A stretch of 63,662 bases of DNA from Segetibacter sp. 3557_3 (GCF_004354985.1 NZ_SMSK01000026.1:1-63662); one strand, 5' to 3'; shown: positions 9,383 to 18,910, numbered from the stretch's first letter. The notes: a model not told the origin generated them from the letters alone. Translations and numbers: made by a program.

Positions 9383-10795
9383 ATGAGTCAAAATTCCAAT
9401 GCAAGAAGCTTTAGCAGCATATTCCAATTTGTTCGCCAGGCAATAAAGGGTGGCGAACAAGACTTTACCCAGGGCAGTATCAGGAGAGCAGTTTTCTTAC
9501 TTGCAATACCAATGATACTGGAGATGTGCATGGAGTCGGTGTTTGCCGTTGTTGATATATTTTTTGTTGGCAAGCTTGGCCGCGAAGCAGCTGCTACGGT
9601 AGGCTTAACCGAATCAATCCTGACACTTATTTATTCTATTGCTATTGGCTTAAGCATGGCTGCAACAGCCCTTGTTGCAAGAAGGGTTGGAGAGAAAAAC
9701 AGCGAAGAAGCAGCAAAAGCTGGTGTGCAATCCATATTGGTTGCATTAGCAGTAACTGTGCTAATCAGCATAGCGGGTGTTGTGTTTGCCCGACCTATTC
9801 TTAGGTTTATGGCCGCTCCTGAAGGGGTACTTGCAATAGGTGTACCCTATATGCGCATCATGTTTGGTGGCAGTGTTGTTATCATGTTGCTGTTCCTGAT
9901 CAATGGAATATTCAGGGGCGCCGGTGATGCATCTATCGCAATGCGGAGCCTTTGGCTAGCTAATATTTGCAACATCATACTGTGCCCGCTACTCATTTAC
10001 GGATTGGGACCTGTGCCTGCCTTTGGTCTTACCGGTGCCGCCATCGCGACAACAATCGGCCGGGGAACAGGGGTATGTTACCAACTGTATCACCTATTTA
10101 AAGGCAATGGTGCTTTAACCATACGAAAGGAACACTTCATTCCTGATCCCGCCATCATCCGGTCTATAATAAAGGTTTCTTCTACAGCTACCGTTCAGTT
10201 TATCATTGCTTCAGCAAGCTGGATTTTTCTCGCCAGGATCATCAGCAGCTTTGGCAGTGATGCCATAGCGGGCTATACCATAGCGCTCAGAGTTATTGTC
10301 TTTTTTATTCTCCCCGCCTGGGGGTTAAGTAATGCTGCCGCGACGCTGGTCGGCCAAAACCTTGGGGCTAAACTACCGGACCGTGCAGAAAAGAGTGTTT
10401 GGAAAACCGCCCAGTACAACATCATATTCATGGTGTTTGTAACCATCGTCTTCTACTTATTTGCGGAGCCGATTATAGGCATATTTACCAGGCAAATCAA
10501 CGTTGCTGCAATTGCTATCCAGGCCCTGCGTGTAGTGAGCATCGGATATGTTGGTTACGGTCTCGGCATGGTACTTATGAATGCTTTTAACGGCGCCGGT
10601 GACACCCGTACACCCACCTGGATAAATCTTTTTGGCTTTTGGGCCTTCCAGATACCACTGGCTTATTTCCTGGCAAAACAGATCGATCTCGGTCCGAAGG
10701 GCGTATTTTGGGCTATTGTGATTGCCGAATGCTCGATTACGGTAGTTACTTTGTATTTATTCAGGAGGGGTACCTGGAAAACAGTAAAGATCTAA
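9383..10795 (+). CDS. MATE family multidrug/organic cation efflux transporter
   Basis: The 470-residue polytopic inner-membrane protein has the MATE two-fold layout. The first half starts AVFLLAIPMILEMCMESVFAVVDIFFVGKLG (around residues 35-65), and a related block is seen in the second half (SATAQ-like STATVQFIIASASWIFLARIISSFG). The conserved GAGDASIAMRS and NGAGDTRTPTW segments mark equivalent helices of each half. It likely exports drugs or metabolites using an ion gradient; substrate and coupling ion cannot be read from the sequence. The frame-broken AI-2E gene starts 91 bp downstream on the same strand. Confidence 0.9.
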   Translation: MSQNSNARSFSSIFQFVRQAIKGGEQDFTQGSIRRAVFLLAIPMILEMCMESVFAVVDIFFVGKLGREAAATVGLTESILTLIYSIAIGLSMAATALVARRVGEKNSEEAAKAGVQSILVALAVTVLISIAGVVFARPILRFMAAPEGVLAIGVPYMRIMFGGSVVIMLLFLINGIFRGAGDASIAMRSLWLANICNIILCPLLIYGLGPVPAFGLTGAAIATTIGRGTGVCYQLYHLFKGNGALTIRKEHFIPDPAIIRSIIKVSSTATVQFIIASASWIFLARIISSFGSDAIAGYTIALRVIVFFILPAWGLSNAAATLVGQNLGAKLPDRAEKSVWKTAQYNIIFMVFVTIVFYLFAEPIIGIFTRQINVAAIAIQALRVVSIGYVGYGLGMVLMNAFNGAGDTRTPTWINLFGFWAFQIPLAYFLAKQIDLGPKGVFWAIVIAECSITVVTLYLFRRGTWKTVKI

Positions 10796-10886
10796 CTGGT
10801 ACTATTGTCATTCTGCCAGTTGGGCGAACCGTTGTCGTCGCCCGTACAGGCCACAGAATACTCATCATCCTCAACATCGTTCTATT

Positions 10887-11925
10887 ATGCCCAACTATGT
10901 TAGCGCACAACAATTGCGGCAGTTAACCTTCTTTTCGCTGTTGGTTTTCCTGTTCATCTTTCTCTTTTTACAGATCGCTTCTTTTTTACCGGCATTACTG
11001 GGCGCCATTACGCTTTATGTGCTGCTCCAAAAACGCATGCATTGGCTCGTAAACGAACGCAAATGGAACAATAAGGTCGCAGCAGGTGTATTACTGTTGC
11101 TGTCGTTCCTGGTTGTATTGGTGCCCACCTGGATAATGGCTAACATGATTACCTCGCGACTTGCCGGTGTAATCCGGAACTCAGAACAGGTAGTGGCTGT
11201 GATCAACAAAACCATACAATTTGTTGAATTCAAGTTACACCTTCAGCTACCTGGGCCGGATGCCGAGGGCATCAATAAAACCGTAACCTCTTCACTTCCG
11301 CGGGTACTTGGTGCAACTTTCAATACGCTTACTTCTATTGTCATCATGTACTTCATCCTCTATTTCATGCTGGTGAGCACACAGACATGGAAAATGGTTA
11401 CATGAATACATCCCGCTTAAACAACACAATGTTGACCTGGTGGCGCACGAGATGCGGACCCTTGTTATATCAAATGCGCTTGGTGTTCCCCTGGTGGCAC
11501 TATTACAGGGGCTGGTTGCCCTGGCCAGTTACGTGTTATTAGGCGTACCCGATGTTTGGTTCTGGTTCCTGTTTACCTGCGTTGCTTCGATGTTGCCGTT
11601 TGTGGGGGCAGCGCTTGCCTATGTGCCACTTAGCCTCGTGTTGTTTTCGCAGGGAGAGAACTGGAAAGGTATTGTGCTGCTGGTTTACGGAATTGCCATC
11701 ATTGGCAGCGTAGATAATATCTTCAGGTTTGTGCTTCAAAAAAAGCTTGGAAACATTCATCCGCTGATTACGGTATTTGGCGTGATCATCGGTATCAACC
11801 TTTTTGGGTTTATCGGGCTCGTTTTCGGTCCCATTTTCATCTCCATGTTTATCCTCCTGGTCAAGATTTATATGAATGAATTTGTTAAGGTCAGTACCCC
11901 TTCAGAGGAACAACTGAAAACCTAA
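10887..11925 (+). pseudogene. AI-2E family transporter, broken by frameshift(s)
   Basis: Two adjacent frames together give an AI-2E (PerM-type) membrane protein of normal length (~345 residues). The first part (10887-11405) has the N-terminal membrane segments and ends prematurely in YFMLVSTQTWKMVT. The second continues in frame +1 from about 11392 as KWLHEYIPLKQHNVDLVAHE and on through LGVPLVALLQG and FGPIFISM to 11925. Reading 11372-11394 in the third frame gives GEHTDME, so family-like sequence crosses all three frames. That suggests two small deletions, one near 11373 and one in the A-run at 11391-11394. It is either a real pseudogene or a sequencing error. Confidence 0.8.
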
Positions 11926-12031
11926 AACTTTGTTTTTTCGGTCCGGTTTGTTAGTACCCCCACAATAATTTACTTACTTTAGCTGTTAGCTATTGGTATA
12001 ATATCAGACAAACGAATACTTCAAGGCACAT

Positions 12032-12886
12032 ATGCAAAGAATATTTAAGTTCGTTCCGGGATTAATGATAGCTGCCGTATGTTCGGCTTTCAACCCCGTT
12101 TCAGCAGGAGAAAATGGCAACCTGCCCGACGACAAAAACATGCCCTCGCTCCTTTCTTCCTCAATCGGTTCACCCGCATTTGTACGTCATTGCGATTCGG
12201 TTTATGAAAGTATTGGTTTACTTACCTATGGACTTGAGAGAGACGTATTTTCCAAAGCTTATAAGGGTTACCAGTACCTCCTGAACAAGGGTGTGCTTCG
12301 AAAAACCAGTACCTTAACCATATGCGACTACAGCCAGAGCAGTAATAATAAAAGGTTGTACGTTATCGACCTGAAAGAAGGCAAGCTATTGTACAATACC
12401 TATGTTTCGCATGGCAAAAACAGCGGACAGGAATTTGCAACCAGTTTTTCCAACATCACCAACTCGAACAAAAGCAGCCTTGGATTCCTGGTTACTGCCG
12501 AAACTTATTCTGGAAAAGCTGGCTACAGCATGCGGTTCGACGGTATGGAAAGTGGAGTAAATGATAAGGTGAGGATGCGCGATATTGTGTTACATGGGTC
12601 TCGTTTTGTAAACGAGCACTTTATGGATATGCGTGGCGCAATTGGTAAAAGCCTGGGCTGTCCTGCAGTTCCACTGGTTCAGGCAAAAAAGATTATTGAT
12701 GCCATCAAAGGCGGTTCCTGCTTTTATGTAAATCATCCCGACGATTGGTATACGCGCACTTCTACCATACTAAACGCCAATGTAGACCTGATGCTAAGCC
12801 CGGCAGCAACGGCGGTTAATCCCAGCCCGGCTGTTGTTAATCCGGAATTAGGCGAGCACAATAGCTCACCTGCTAAAATGCTCTAA
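12032..12886 (+). CDS. murein L,D-transpeptidase catalytic-domain-like protein (YkuD_2 type)
   Basis: A 284-residue exported protein: an N-terminal hydrophobic signal (MQRIFKFVPGLMIAAVCSAF), then a YkuD-like core at ~95-240. Landmarks are YVIDLKEGKLLYNTYVSHGKNSG, RDIVLHGS with His188, and GKSLGCPAVP with the catalytic Cys210. Family enzymes make or cut 3-3 crosslinks in peptidoglycan or attach proteins to it, in the periplasm. The C-terminal 45 residues look disordered (Pro/Ala/Asn-rich). It stands alone with its own terminator. Confidence 0.85.
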   Translation: MQRIFKFVPGLMIAAVCSAFNPVSAGENGNLPDDKNMPSLLSSSIGSPAFVRHCDSVYESIGLLTYGLERDVFSKAYKGYQYLLNKGVLRKTSTLTICDYSQSSNNKRLYVIDLKEGKLLYNTYVSHGKNSGQEFATSFSNITNSNKSSLGFLVTAETYSGKAGYSMRFDGMESGVNDKVRMRDIVLHGSRFVNEHFMDMRGAIGKSLGCPAVPLVQAKKIIDAIKGGSCFYVNHPDDWYTRTSTILNANVDLMLSPAATAVNPSPAVVNPELGEHNSSPAKML

Positions 12887-12911
12887 TAAGATCCCAGGAT
12901 ATAAAATACTC

Positions 12912-12934
12912 AGCCCCTTTGCAGGGGCTTTTTT
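12912..12934 (+). terminator. intrinsic terminator
   Basis: A 7-bp stem (AGCCCCT / AGGGGCT, loop TTGC) is followed by a T-run, 26 bp past the stop of the L,D-transpeptidase-like gene. Confidence 0.8.
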
Positions 12935-12956
12935 GTGGGTTTTACTTTCTGTTTGT

Positions 12957-13037
12957 TTGGTATTAGGGATTGGGTATTGAGGTATTAGGGTATTGGGTAT
13001 TGAGGTATTGGGTATTGAAGTATAAAGGTATTGAGGT
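12957..13037. repeat. GGTATTGA-type short tandem repeats, block 1
   Basis: About ten imperfect 7-8-bp units (GGTATTG, GGTATTGA, GGTATTAG) end in a G-run. An 18-bp stretch, GGGTATTGAGGTATTAGG (12972-12989), recurs exactly at 55482-55499. The block lies between convergent genes. The minus-strand open frame crossing it (12866-13198) is low-complexity IPNT repeats and not a credible gene. Confidence 0.8.
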
Positions 13038-13144
13038 GGGGGGGTGGTATGTGGGCGGCGCGGGTATCGGGCGCTGATATTTACGGAATGATCGCTATCA
13101 TTAGAACGCCGCACTGGCAGACTACTGATCATAAGCGCGTTGCC

Positions 13145-13205
13145 GTTGAACTGAGCGTAGCAACGATGTCTCCCCAGGGCTGTCCAGCTGGTCACCAAAA
13201 AAAAC
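13145..13205 (+). repeat. dispersed ~60-bp element, copy C
   Basis: It begins GTTGAACTGAGCGTAGCAAC (13145-13164), has GCTGG after 22 bp, and ends in an 8-A run. Same layout as copies A, B and D. It lies about 110 bp downstream of tandem-repeat block 1, as copy D lies downstream of block 2. Confidence 0.6.
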
Positions 13206-13219
13206 TTAACAGGAGCAGG

Positions 13220-13876
13220 TTACAGAACGATTACGCAGGCAATTACCTGGAACAGTATGCCGATGAGGAAACCCCAGATGATCTCGACAGGGTGATGGTC
13301 GGAAACTGCGAGCCGGGCGGTACACACCAAGCCGGCAATAATCGTGGCAATGCTGATGGGCACACCCATCGGATCAAATGTATACAGCCCGATCAAGACC
13401 ATAAACGCCAGCACCCCACCAACTCCCAGCGCATGCATGCTGATTTTAAAATAGCTGTTTGCCATGAGTGCAGCGGATGTGGTTAGAAACAAGCCGAGCA
13501 GAAATGACACCAGTATCAAGGGGTTTTCTGTTTGGTTTTTGCTGACATACCACGCCCAAAAGAAGTAAATGATGGAGGCGATATAGGGAATGATCCTTTC
13601 CTGCTGGGTTCGTAATTTGATGGACTCAACAAACTTTAGTCGCCATAGCAGAAAAACGGTGAGGGTTGGAAAAAACACCGTAAGAATAAAGAATGAAACC
13701 AGCTTCATCAGCTTTTGTTTCTCCTGAAGCGAAGCATAAGAATAGGGGTGGATAAAGATGAGGTAGGCAATAACGTAAATGGGCAAAAACACCGGGTGAA
13801 AAACATAGGAAACGAACCTGGCTCCTGCTCTTACGGCTGGGTGCATCGGGGGCGGGTAAGCATATTCGTTTTCCAT
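13220..13876 (-). CDS. polytopic membrane protein, PAP2-like with degenerate motifs
   Basis: 218 residues with about six hydrophobic segments. I see spaced remnants of the PAP2 phosphatase signature: KLRTQQERIIP (like KX6RP) near residues 89-99, SMHALG (like PSGHA), and ARLAVSDHHPVE (like SRX5HX3D). The middle motif lacks the usual Pro-Ser-Gly. It may be a lipid or polyprenyl phosphatase relative, or a protein that lost activity. It begins 15 bp after the rpoN stop, so it is probably cotranscribed with rpoN. Function is not established. Confidence 0.55.
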   Translation of the reverse strand: MENEYAYPPPMHPAVRAGARFVSYVFHPVFLPIYVIAYLIFIHPYSYASLQEKQKLMKLVSFFILTVFFPTLTVFLLWRLKFVESIKLRTQQERIIPYIASIIYFFWAWYVSKNQTENPLILVSFLLGLFLTTSAALMANSYFKISMHALGVGGVLAFMVLIGLYTFDPMGVPISIATIIAGLVCTARLAVSDHHPVEIIWGFLIGILFQVIACVIVL

Positions 13877-13891
13877 ATACCAGGCGGTTGA

Positions 13892-15376
13892 TTAAAGTTG
13901 TTTGCGCAACCGGGCTACTGGCAGGTTTAGCTGTTCGCGGTATTTTGCTACGGTCCGGCGGGCGATGTTGTATCCTTTTTCCTGGAGCATGTCGGTAAGC
14001 TGCTCGTCGCTTAGTGGTTTGCGTTTATCCTCGGCCTCGATGAGGTTGCTAAGGATCTTTTTAACTTCCCTGGTGCTCACTTCTTCTCCGCTGTCGGTAC
14101 TTAGCGACTCACTAAAGAAAAACTTGAGCCGATAGGTGCCGAATTCTGTTTGTACAAACTTGCTGTTTGCCACCCGGCTGACGGTACTGATGTCGAGCCC
14201 TGTCATTTCAGCAATATCTTTAAGGATCATCGGTTTCAGGGTGGTTTCATCACCGGTCAGAAAAAACTCTTCCTGGTAGTTCATGATGCTCTGCATGGTA
14301 CCGATAAGCGTTTGCTGCCGCTGTTTGATCATATCGATAAACCACTTTGCCGAGTCGATCTTTTGCTTGATGAACAGCACGGCTTCTTTTTGCCGTTTGT
14401 CTTTTTTCGCACCCTTCTCATAATCTTTTATCATGTCGCGGTACCCCTCGCTGATCCGGAGGTCGGGGGCATTTTTGCTGTTTAGTGTAAGCTCAAGCTT
14501 ACCCGCGTTATTGAAGATAAAAAAGTCGGGAACGACATAGCTTTCAGCCTTGTTTACAGAGCCGATATTTCCCCCGGGCTTAGGATTAAGCTTGATGATC
14601 TGGGTGATTACCGCCTTCAACTGGTCGTCGGACAGGTTAAGGCCACGTTGAATTTTTTCGTAGTGTTTTTTGGTGAATTCATCGAAGTACTTCTCCATGA
14701 CCTGCAGTGCCAGCTCAACCTCTTTTCCCTCTTTTAAACGGCGATTCAATTGCAGAATGAGGCATTCTTTAAGATTGCGGGCACAGATACCGGGCGGATC
14801 GAATTGCTGGATTTTTTTGATCATAGCCTCGATTTCGATCTCCGATGCTACCACGTTCTGGCGAAATGCAAGATCGTCGGCGATGGAAGACAGCTCCCTC
14901 CTGAGGTAACCATCATCATCAATACTACCTACGATTTGTTCGGCCATTTTGCGGGCCCTTTCGTCAAGGTCCATCATACCCAGCTGGTCGAGCAACATTT
15001 CGTGGAACGAGGTTTCAACCCTGATCGGGATCACCTTTCCTTCATCAGCTTCAGGATAGTTTTCGTCCCGTAGTTTATAATCGCCGACTTCATCGTCGCC
15101 CTCATTGATGTATTCGCTTAAGTCCAGGTTGTCGTATTCGTCGGCGCTTCCTTCAGCTTCAAATTCCTCATCACCCGACTCAAATTCGTCTTTCAGGTTG
15201 TCGTCATATTCGTCGTGCCCGTCTTCACTAACCTCAAGGGCGGGATTTTCTTCGAGTTCTTCCTTTATTCTTTCTTCCAGGTTGGCCGTAGGAACCTGCA
15301 ACAACTTCATCAACTGAATTTGTTGAGGTGATAACTTCTGTAATAGCTTCTGCTGTAATGATTGACTTAATGACAT
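13892..15376 (-). CDS. rpoN: RNA polymerase sigma-54 factor
   Basis: A 494-residue sigma-54. Region I is the N-terminal glutamine/leucine-rich segment (SLQQKLLQKLSPQQIQLMKLLQVPT). Region II (about residues 48-120) is very acidic. The core-binding and helix-turn-helix parts follow (LKDIAEMTGLDISTVSRVANSK), ending in the RpoN box with ARRTVAKYREQL close to the C-terminus. It directs core polymerase to -24/-12 promoters and needs AAA+ activators, none of which lie in this window. The start is supported by a Shine-Dalgarno (GAGAGGAG, 8 bp upstream), unusual for this phylum. Confidence 0.96.
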   Translation of the reverse strand: MSLSQSLQQKLLQKLSPQQIQLMKLLQVPTANLEERIKEELEENPALEVSEDGHDEYDDNLKDEFESGDEEFEAEGSADEYDNLDLSEYINEGDDEVGDYKLRDENYPEADEGKVIPIRVETSFHEMLLDQLGMMDLDERARKMAEQIVGSIDDDGYLRRELSSIADDLAFRQNVVASEIEIEAMIKKIQQFDPPGICARNLKECLILQLNRRLKEGKEVELALQVMEKYFDEFTKKHYEKIQRGLNLSDDQLKAVITQIIKLNPKPGGNIGSVNKAESYVVPDFFIFNNAGKLELTLNSKNAPDLRISEGYRDMIKDYEKGAKKDKRQKEAVLFIKQKIDSAKWFIDMIKQRQQTLIGTMQSIMNYQEEFFLTGDETTLKPMILKDIAEMTGLDISTVSRVANSKFVQTEFGTYRLKFFFSESLSTDSGEEVSTREVKKILSNLIEAEDKRKPLSDEQLTDMLQEKGYNIARRTVAKYREQLNLPVARLRKQL

Positions 15377-15532
15377 TTCTTAAACTCCTCTCGAATACTA
15401 AACGGAACAAAGGTTAATACGTTTCTAAGGGTAACCTAAACAAATACACTTGGGTTTATGTTAACGTTAAAATCTGGCATAAATTTTCCTGCCAGCTTTT
15501 TGCGGTAAATTTACATACAAAAGCACCATAAG

Positions 15533-15862
15533 ATGAGGCACCGTTTGATTTGTTTCTTTATTATATTATCAGTATGCTTTTACCATCGGACCTCTGCCCA
15601 ACGACCATTCCGGCTTATTCCTCTAAGGGCTGCAACATACTCTGCACCCGCCGACACTACAGCCAAAATATTCTTAAATAATCCTATATACCCGAAACCC
15701 GGGCAGTTTGGCAACCCCATGATACCGGCAGATTATTACACCAAAACCATTGGCTTTTTCTGCACCAAAGAACTGCAGGTTGAAAAAGCGGCTAAGTTTC
15801 CACTCCGCTTCCGGCTTGGGTCGGTTAATTACTGTGACGGGCTCGAAGGTAAAAACAGGTAA
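15533..15862 (+). CDS. small exported hypothetical protein
   Basis: 109 residues starting with a credible signal peptide (MRHRLICFFIILSVCFYHRTSAQ), leaving a mature protein of ~86 residues with two cysteines (FFCTKEL and VNYCDGL) that could pair. It is divergent from rpoN with a 156-bp gap. I do not recognise a family. A real gene is favoured by the signal peptide and the lack of a competing frame, but this is not certain. Confidence 0.55.
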   Translation: MRHRLICFFIILSVCFYHRTSAQRPFRLIPLRAATYSAPADTTAKIFLNNPIYPKPGQFGNPMIPADYYTKTIGFFCTKELQVEKAAKFPLRFRLGSVNYCDGLEGKNR

Positions 15863-16018
15863 CTATCCGGCTAATGCTGCCCGGAAAAGGATAGCGTGAC
15901 GCTCGTGTGCATACAAAGGAAACTTGCCCTGTAAGTTTTAGTACCGCCTGGCTATTGGCGGTGAATTTATCAAAGGATGGTGCCGGATTTATGGTTTATC
16001 GGCTTGAACATTGGGTAG

Positions 16019-17245
16019 TTAACCCATTGTAACCATTGTCTTACTAAGCACTTGTTTAACAATATCAGCAATTTTTTCTCCTTTTTCGTTAACCTGGCTC
16101 TCCGACCAGCCGAGGCTGATGGCCGTACTAATACAGCGGCTCATTACGCGATCGCTTGCAGGAAATGATTTGGTGGCAAGTTGCTTTAATGTGTTTGTGA
16201 TTTCTGTGCCTTGACCATTCAGGAAATCGGCATTTTTCAGGTGATCCCATTTGCTGATATAGTGCCAGTTATTATTGTACCAATAGAAGTTTCCGGCCAG
16301 TATACCGGCTTCTTTAAGTTGTTCGACAACCGTTTTGGTAATCTCTTCTGTTGGCAGGAACCAGCTCAGGAACGTACAGCTGTCTACCCCACCATCAGGG
16401 ATCTCGCGGAAGGTAATTTCAGGTATTGCAGAAAGTATGTTTTTTAGCACAGACTGATTGGCCCGTTGTATTTCAAGAAATTGGTCAAGCTTTCGGATCT
16501 GGGCCAGACCAACTGCGGCATGCAGTTCACTTATGCGGTAATTGTAACCAATAAAAGGGTGCAGGTCGGCGCCGCGGTCAACCCCGGCGTGGTCGTGCCC
16601 ATGGTCGGTATAACCATCACACTTAACATAAAGGGATTCATTGTTTGTCATCACCACACCGCCTTCTCCACAGGTAATCGTTTTTACAAAATCAAAACTA
16701 AAGGTTCCGGCATCGCCAATTGTCCCCACTTTTTTGCCATTGTAAGTAGCCCCTATACTCTGGCAGGCATCTTCAAGCAAAACCAGGTTGTGCTCGCGGC
16801 AAATGTCCATTAATGCTTCCAGGTCGGCCATACTGCCGCACATGTGTACGGGCATGATACAACGGGTTTTTGGTGTTATTGCCGCCCTTACGGCCAGCGG
16901 ATCAAGCGTAAGTGTTTCATTGATGTCGACCAACACCGGTATGGCGCCAACACTGATGACGGCTTCGAAACTTGCGACAAAGGTGAAGGTTGGCATAATG
17001 ACTTCATCGCCATAACCGATACCTAAAGCAGCCATTGCTGTTGTAAGGGCAGCAGTGCCACTGCTCGTAAGCTGGGCGTATTTGCAGCCAAATGTGTTGC
17101 AAATCTCAGTTTCCAGCTCCTTCGACTTCCAGATACCTTTACGGGGACCATCAAAACCATAACGCATTAGTATACCGGTTTCCAGTACGTCATTAACTTC
17201 CTTACGTTCTTCGTCGCCCCAAAATTCGAAACCTGGCATATGCAA
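16019..17245 (-). CDS. DegT/DnrJ/EryC1/StrS family PLP aminotransferase (KdnA-like)
   Basis: A 408-residue sugar aminotransferase of the fold-type I DegT family. Visible features are LTSSGTAALTTAM near residue 60, the LLEDACQSIGATYNGKKVGTIGD block, and FVKTITCGEGG with the PLP-binding lysine. From memory the whole protein resembles KdnA (8-amino-3,8-dideoxy-manno-octulosonate transaminase), including MPGFE at the N-terminus, DHGHDH and NWHYI. No alcohol dehydrogenase partner (KdnB) or Kdo genes lie beside it. A role in sugar modification for surface polysaccharide is likely; the exact substrate is open. Confidence 0.8.
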   Translation of the reverse strand: MHMPGFEFWGDEERKEVNDVLETGILMRYGFDGPRKGIWKSKELETEICNTFGCKYAQLTSSGTAALTTAMAALGIGYGDEVIMPTFTFVASFEAVISVGAIPVLVDINETLTLDPLAVRAAITPKTRCIMPVHMCGSMADLEALMDICREHNLVLLEDACQSIGATYNGKKVGTIGDAGTFSFDFVKTITCGEGGVVMTNNESLYVKCDGYTDHGHDHAGVDRGADLHPFIGYNYRISELHAAVGLAQIRKLDQFLEIQRANQSVLKNILSAIPEITFREIPDGGVDSCTFLSWFLPTEEITKTVVEQLKEAGILAGNFYWYNNNWHYISKWDHLKNADFLNGQGTEITNTLKQLATKSFPASDRVMSRCISTAISLGWSESQVNEKGEKIADIVKQVLSKTMVTMG

Positions 17246-17394
17246 ATGTTTGATGGTTATACAATAGTTGCTGCAAAGCTATTGATCATTAGGGATCACC
17301 TGATTTGCAGTGATAAAATTATTCACTTTTACGTGCGGCGTCAAACCAGATACCGCAACCTGGTTTGCTTACAACATCCTACCGCTATAAAGGT

Positions 17395-18897
17395 TTAGCG
17401 CAGCGAAACCCATTCACTCACGTTATTATTCCTGTCGACGGCGGCAATAAACAGCTTTTCAATTTTTGGAATCTGCAGTTCCTCAAGGTCTACATCCACA
17501 AACTTTTCGGCAACATACAGCTTTACCAGTGTGGCATTTTCACGGGCAACTGCCTTGCCGGGTGATACCGTATACAAAGCGAAACCCTTGATTGGCTCAG
17601 CTCCCCGGTACATTATGCGTTGCTGCTTGCTGCCCCTGATTTTTTCGATCAGCGGAACGATCGGTGCAATGCTATCGATCCAGGGCATAGGTGGTACCAG
17701 CGCCGGCAGCCGGTAGTAATTGTTTCGAAGGCTGTCGTTCCAACCGTAAGGGTTTCTGGCAAATGACTTGCTGCTAAAATATACGCTACCCTGTATCTGG
17801 GGTCGTTCGCGAAGTTCCTTGATCTGGTTTGGAATTTCAGAGGGTCTTCTCCAGCCACCGCTTTTCTGTTCGTAGCCGCGGTAGATTCCATGGCCCACGA
17901 AAACCTGCTTTCCAAAGCTATTGCCAGACCACCAATCGAGCAATACATTGTAATCGCATAAAGGGTGCCCGATCTCCCAGTATAATTGAGGAGCAACGTA
18001 GTCGATCCACCCGTTTTTCATCCACAGCAGTATGTCCGCATAAAGGTCGTCGTAGTTGGTAAGCCCAGCCCTGGTTGAACTACCAGCCGGGTCCTTGCTT
18101 TTGTTTCGCCAGACACCAAAGGGCGAGATCCCAAATTTGATCCGCGAATTTGCGGTCTGAATGGTTTCGTGTACCATCCTGATGATGGAGTCAACATTAC
18201 TTCGCCGCCAGTCGTTGCGGGTCATGCCCACTCCATATTTCTGGTAAGTGGCTTCATCGGGGATGGTTTTACCGGCAATCGGGTAAGGATAAAAGTAGTC
18301 ATCGAAGTGTATGCCATCGAGATCATATCTTGATACTACGTCTTTGATCACCCCATTTACGTATTCACGTACCTCCGGCATACCCGGGTTAAAAATTTTT
18401 ATTGTGCCATAGTTCAAAAACCACTGGGGATTTAGCCGGGTGACGTGGTTGTGTGCTACCGACGATTTGTTTACGTTAAACACAGCCCGGTATGGGTTTA
18501 ACCAGGCGTGAAACTCCATACCACGTTTATGCGTCTCTTCGATCATAAACTGTAACGGATCGTAATAAGGTGATGGTGCAAGGCCCTGTTTACCGGTAAG
18601 ATATTCACTCCAGGGTTCAAAAGCCGAAGGATAAAAAGCGTCGGTGGAAGGCCTGACTTGCATCAGGATCGCGTTCATCCCGTTCCGCTGGTGCAGGTCG
18701 AGTAATTTGATGAACTCGGATTTCTGGTCTTCAGTGGGGAGCCCTCTTTTACTTGGCCAATCAATATTTTCTACTGTTGCCACCCAAACTGCCCGGAATT
18801 CGTATTGTGGTGGCACCTGGGATTTGGCCATCATGAAAAACCCCAGCAGAAATAATAGTGTAAAAACGCCTTTGATGTTAGTCCCCGTAATGTTCAT
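17395..18897 (-). CDS. secreted glycoside hydrolase-like protein (GHL10 / DUF187)
   Basis: A 500-residue protein with a signal peptide (GVFTLLFLLGFFMMAKSQ) and the family-10-like TIM barrel at about residues 30-370. Markers are EFRAVWVATVENIDWPS, ILMQVRPSTDAFYPS, EFHAWLNPYRAVFN, and GIHFDDYFYPYP with the acidic pair expected in the catalytic groove. The last ~100 residues look like a small beta domain. Relatives act on cell-wall or surface glycans. It starts 13 bp after the MarR gene, so the two are likely one transcript. Confidence 0.88.
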   Translation of the reverse strand: MNITGTNIKGVFTLLFLLGFFMMAKSQVPPQYEFRAVWVATVENIDWPSKRGLPTEDQKSEFIKLLDLHQRNGMNAILMQVRPSTDAFYPSAFEPWSEYLTGKQGLAPSPYYDPLQFMIEETHKRGMEFHAWLNPYRAVFNVNKSSVAHNHVTRLNPQWFLNYGTIKIFNPGMPEVREYVNGVIKDVVSRYDLDGIHFDDYFYPYPIAGKTIPDEATYQKYGVGMTRNDWRRSNVDSIIRMVHETIQTANSRIKFGISPFGVWRNKSKDPAGSSTRAGLTNYDDLYADILLWMKNGWIDYVAPQLYWEIGHPLCDYNVLLDWWSGNSFGKQVFVGHGIYRGYEQKSGGWRRPSEIPNQIKELRERPQIQGSVYFSSKSFARNPYGWNDSLRNNYYRLPALVPPMPWIDSIAPIVPLIEKIRGSKQQRIMYRGAEPIKGFALYTVSPGKAVARENATLVKLYVAEKFVDVDLEELQIPKIEKLFIAAVDRNNNVSEWVSLR

Positions 18898-18910
18898 TCT
18901 TCTTGTCTTT

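Noticed and set aside
12866-13198. 110-residue frame on - over tandem-repeat block 1
   Set aside because: Its protein is mostly IPNT/IPQYP low complexity generated by the DNA repeats.
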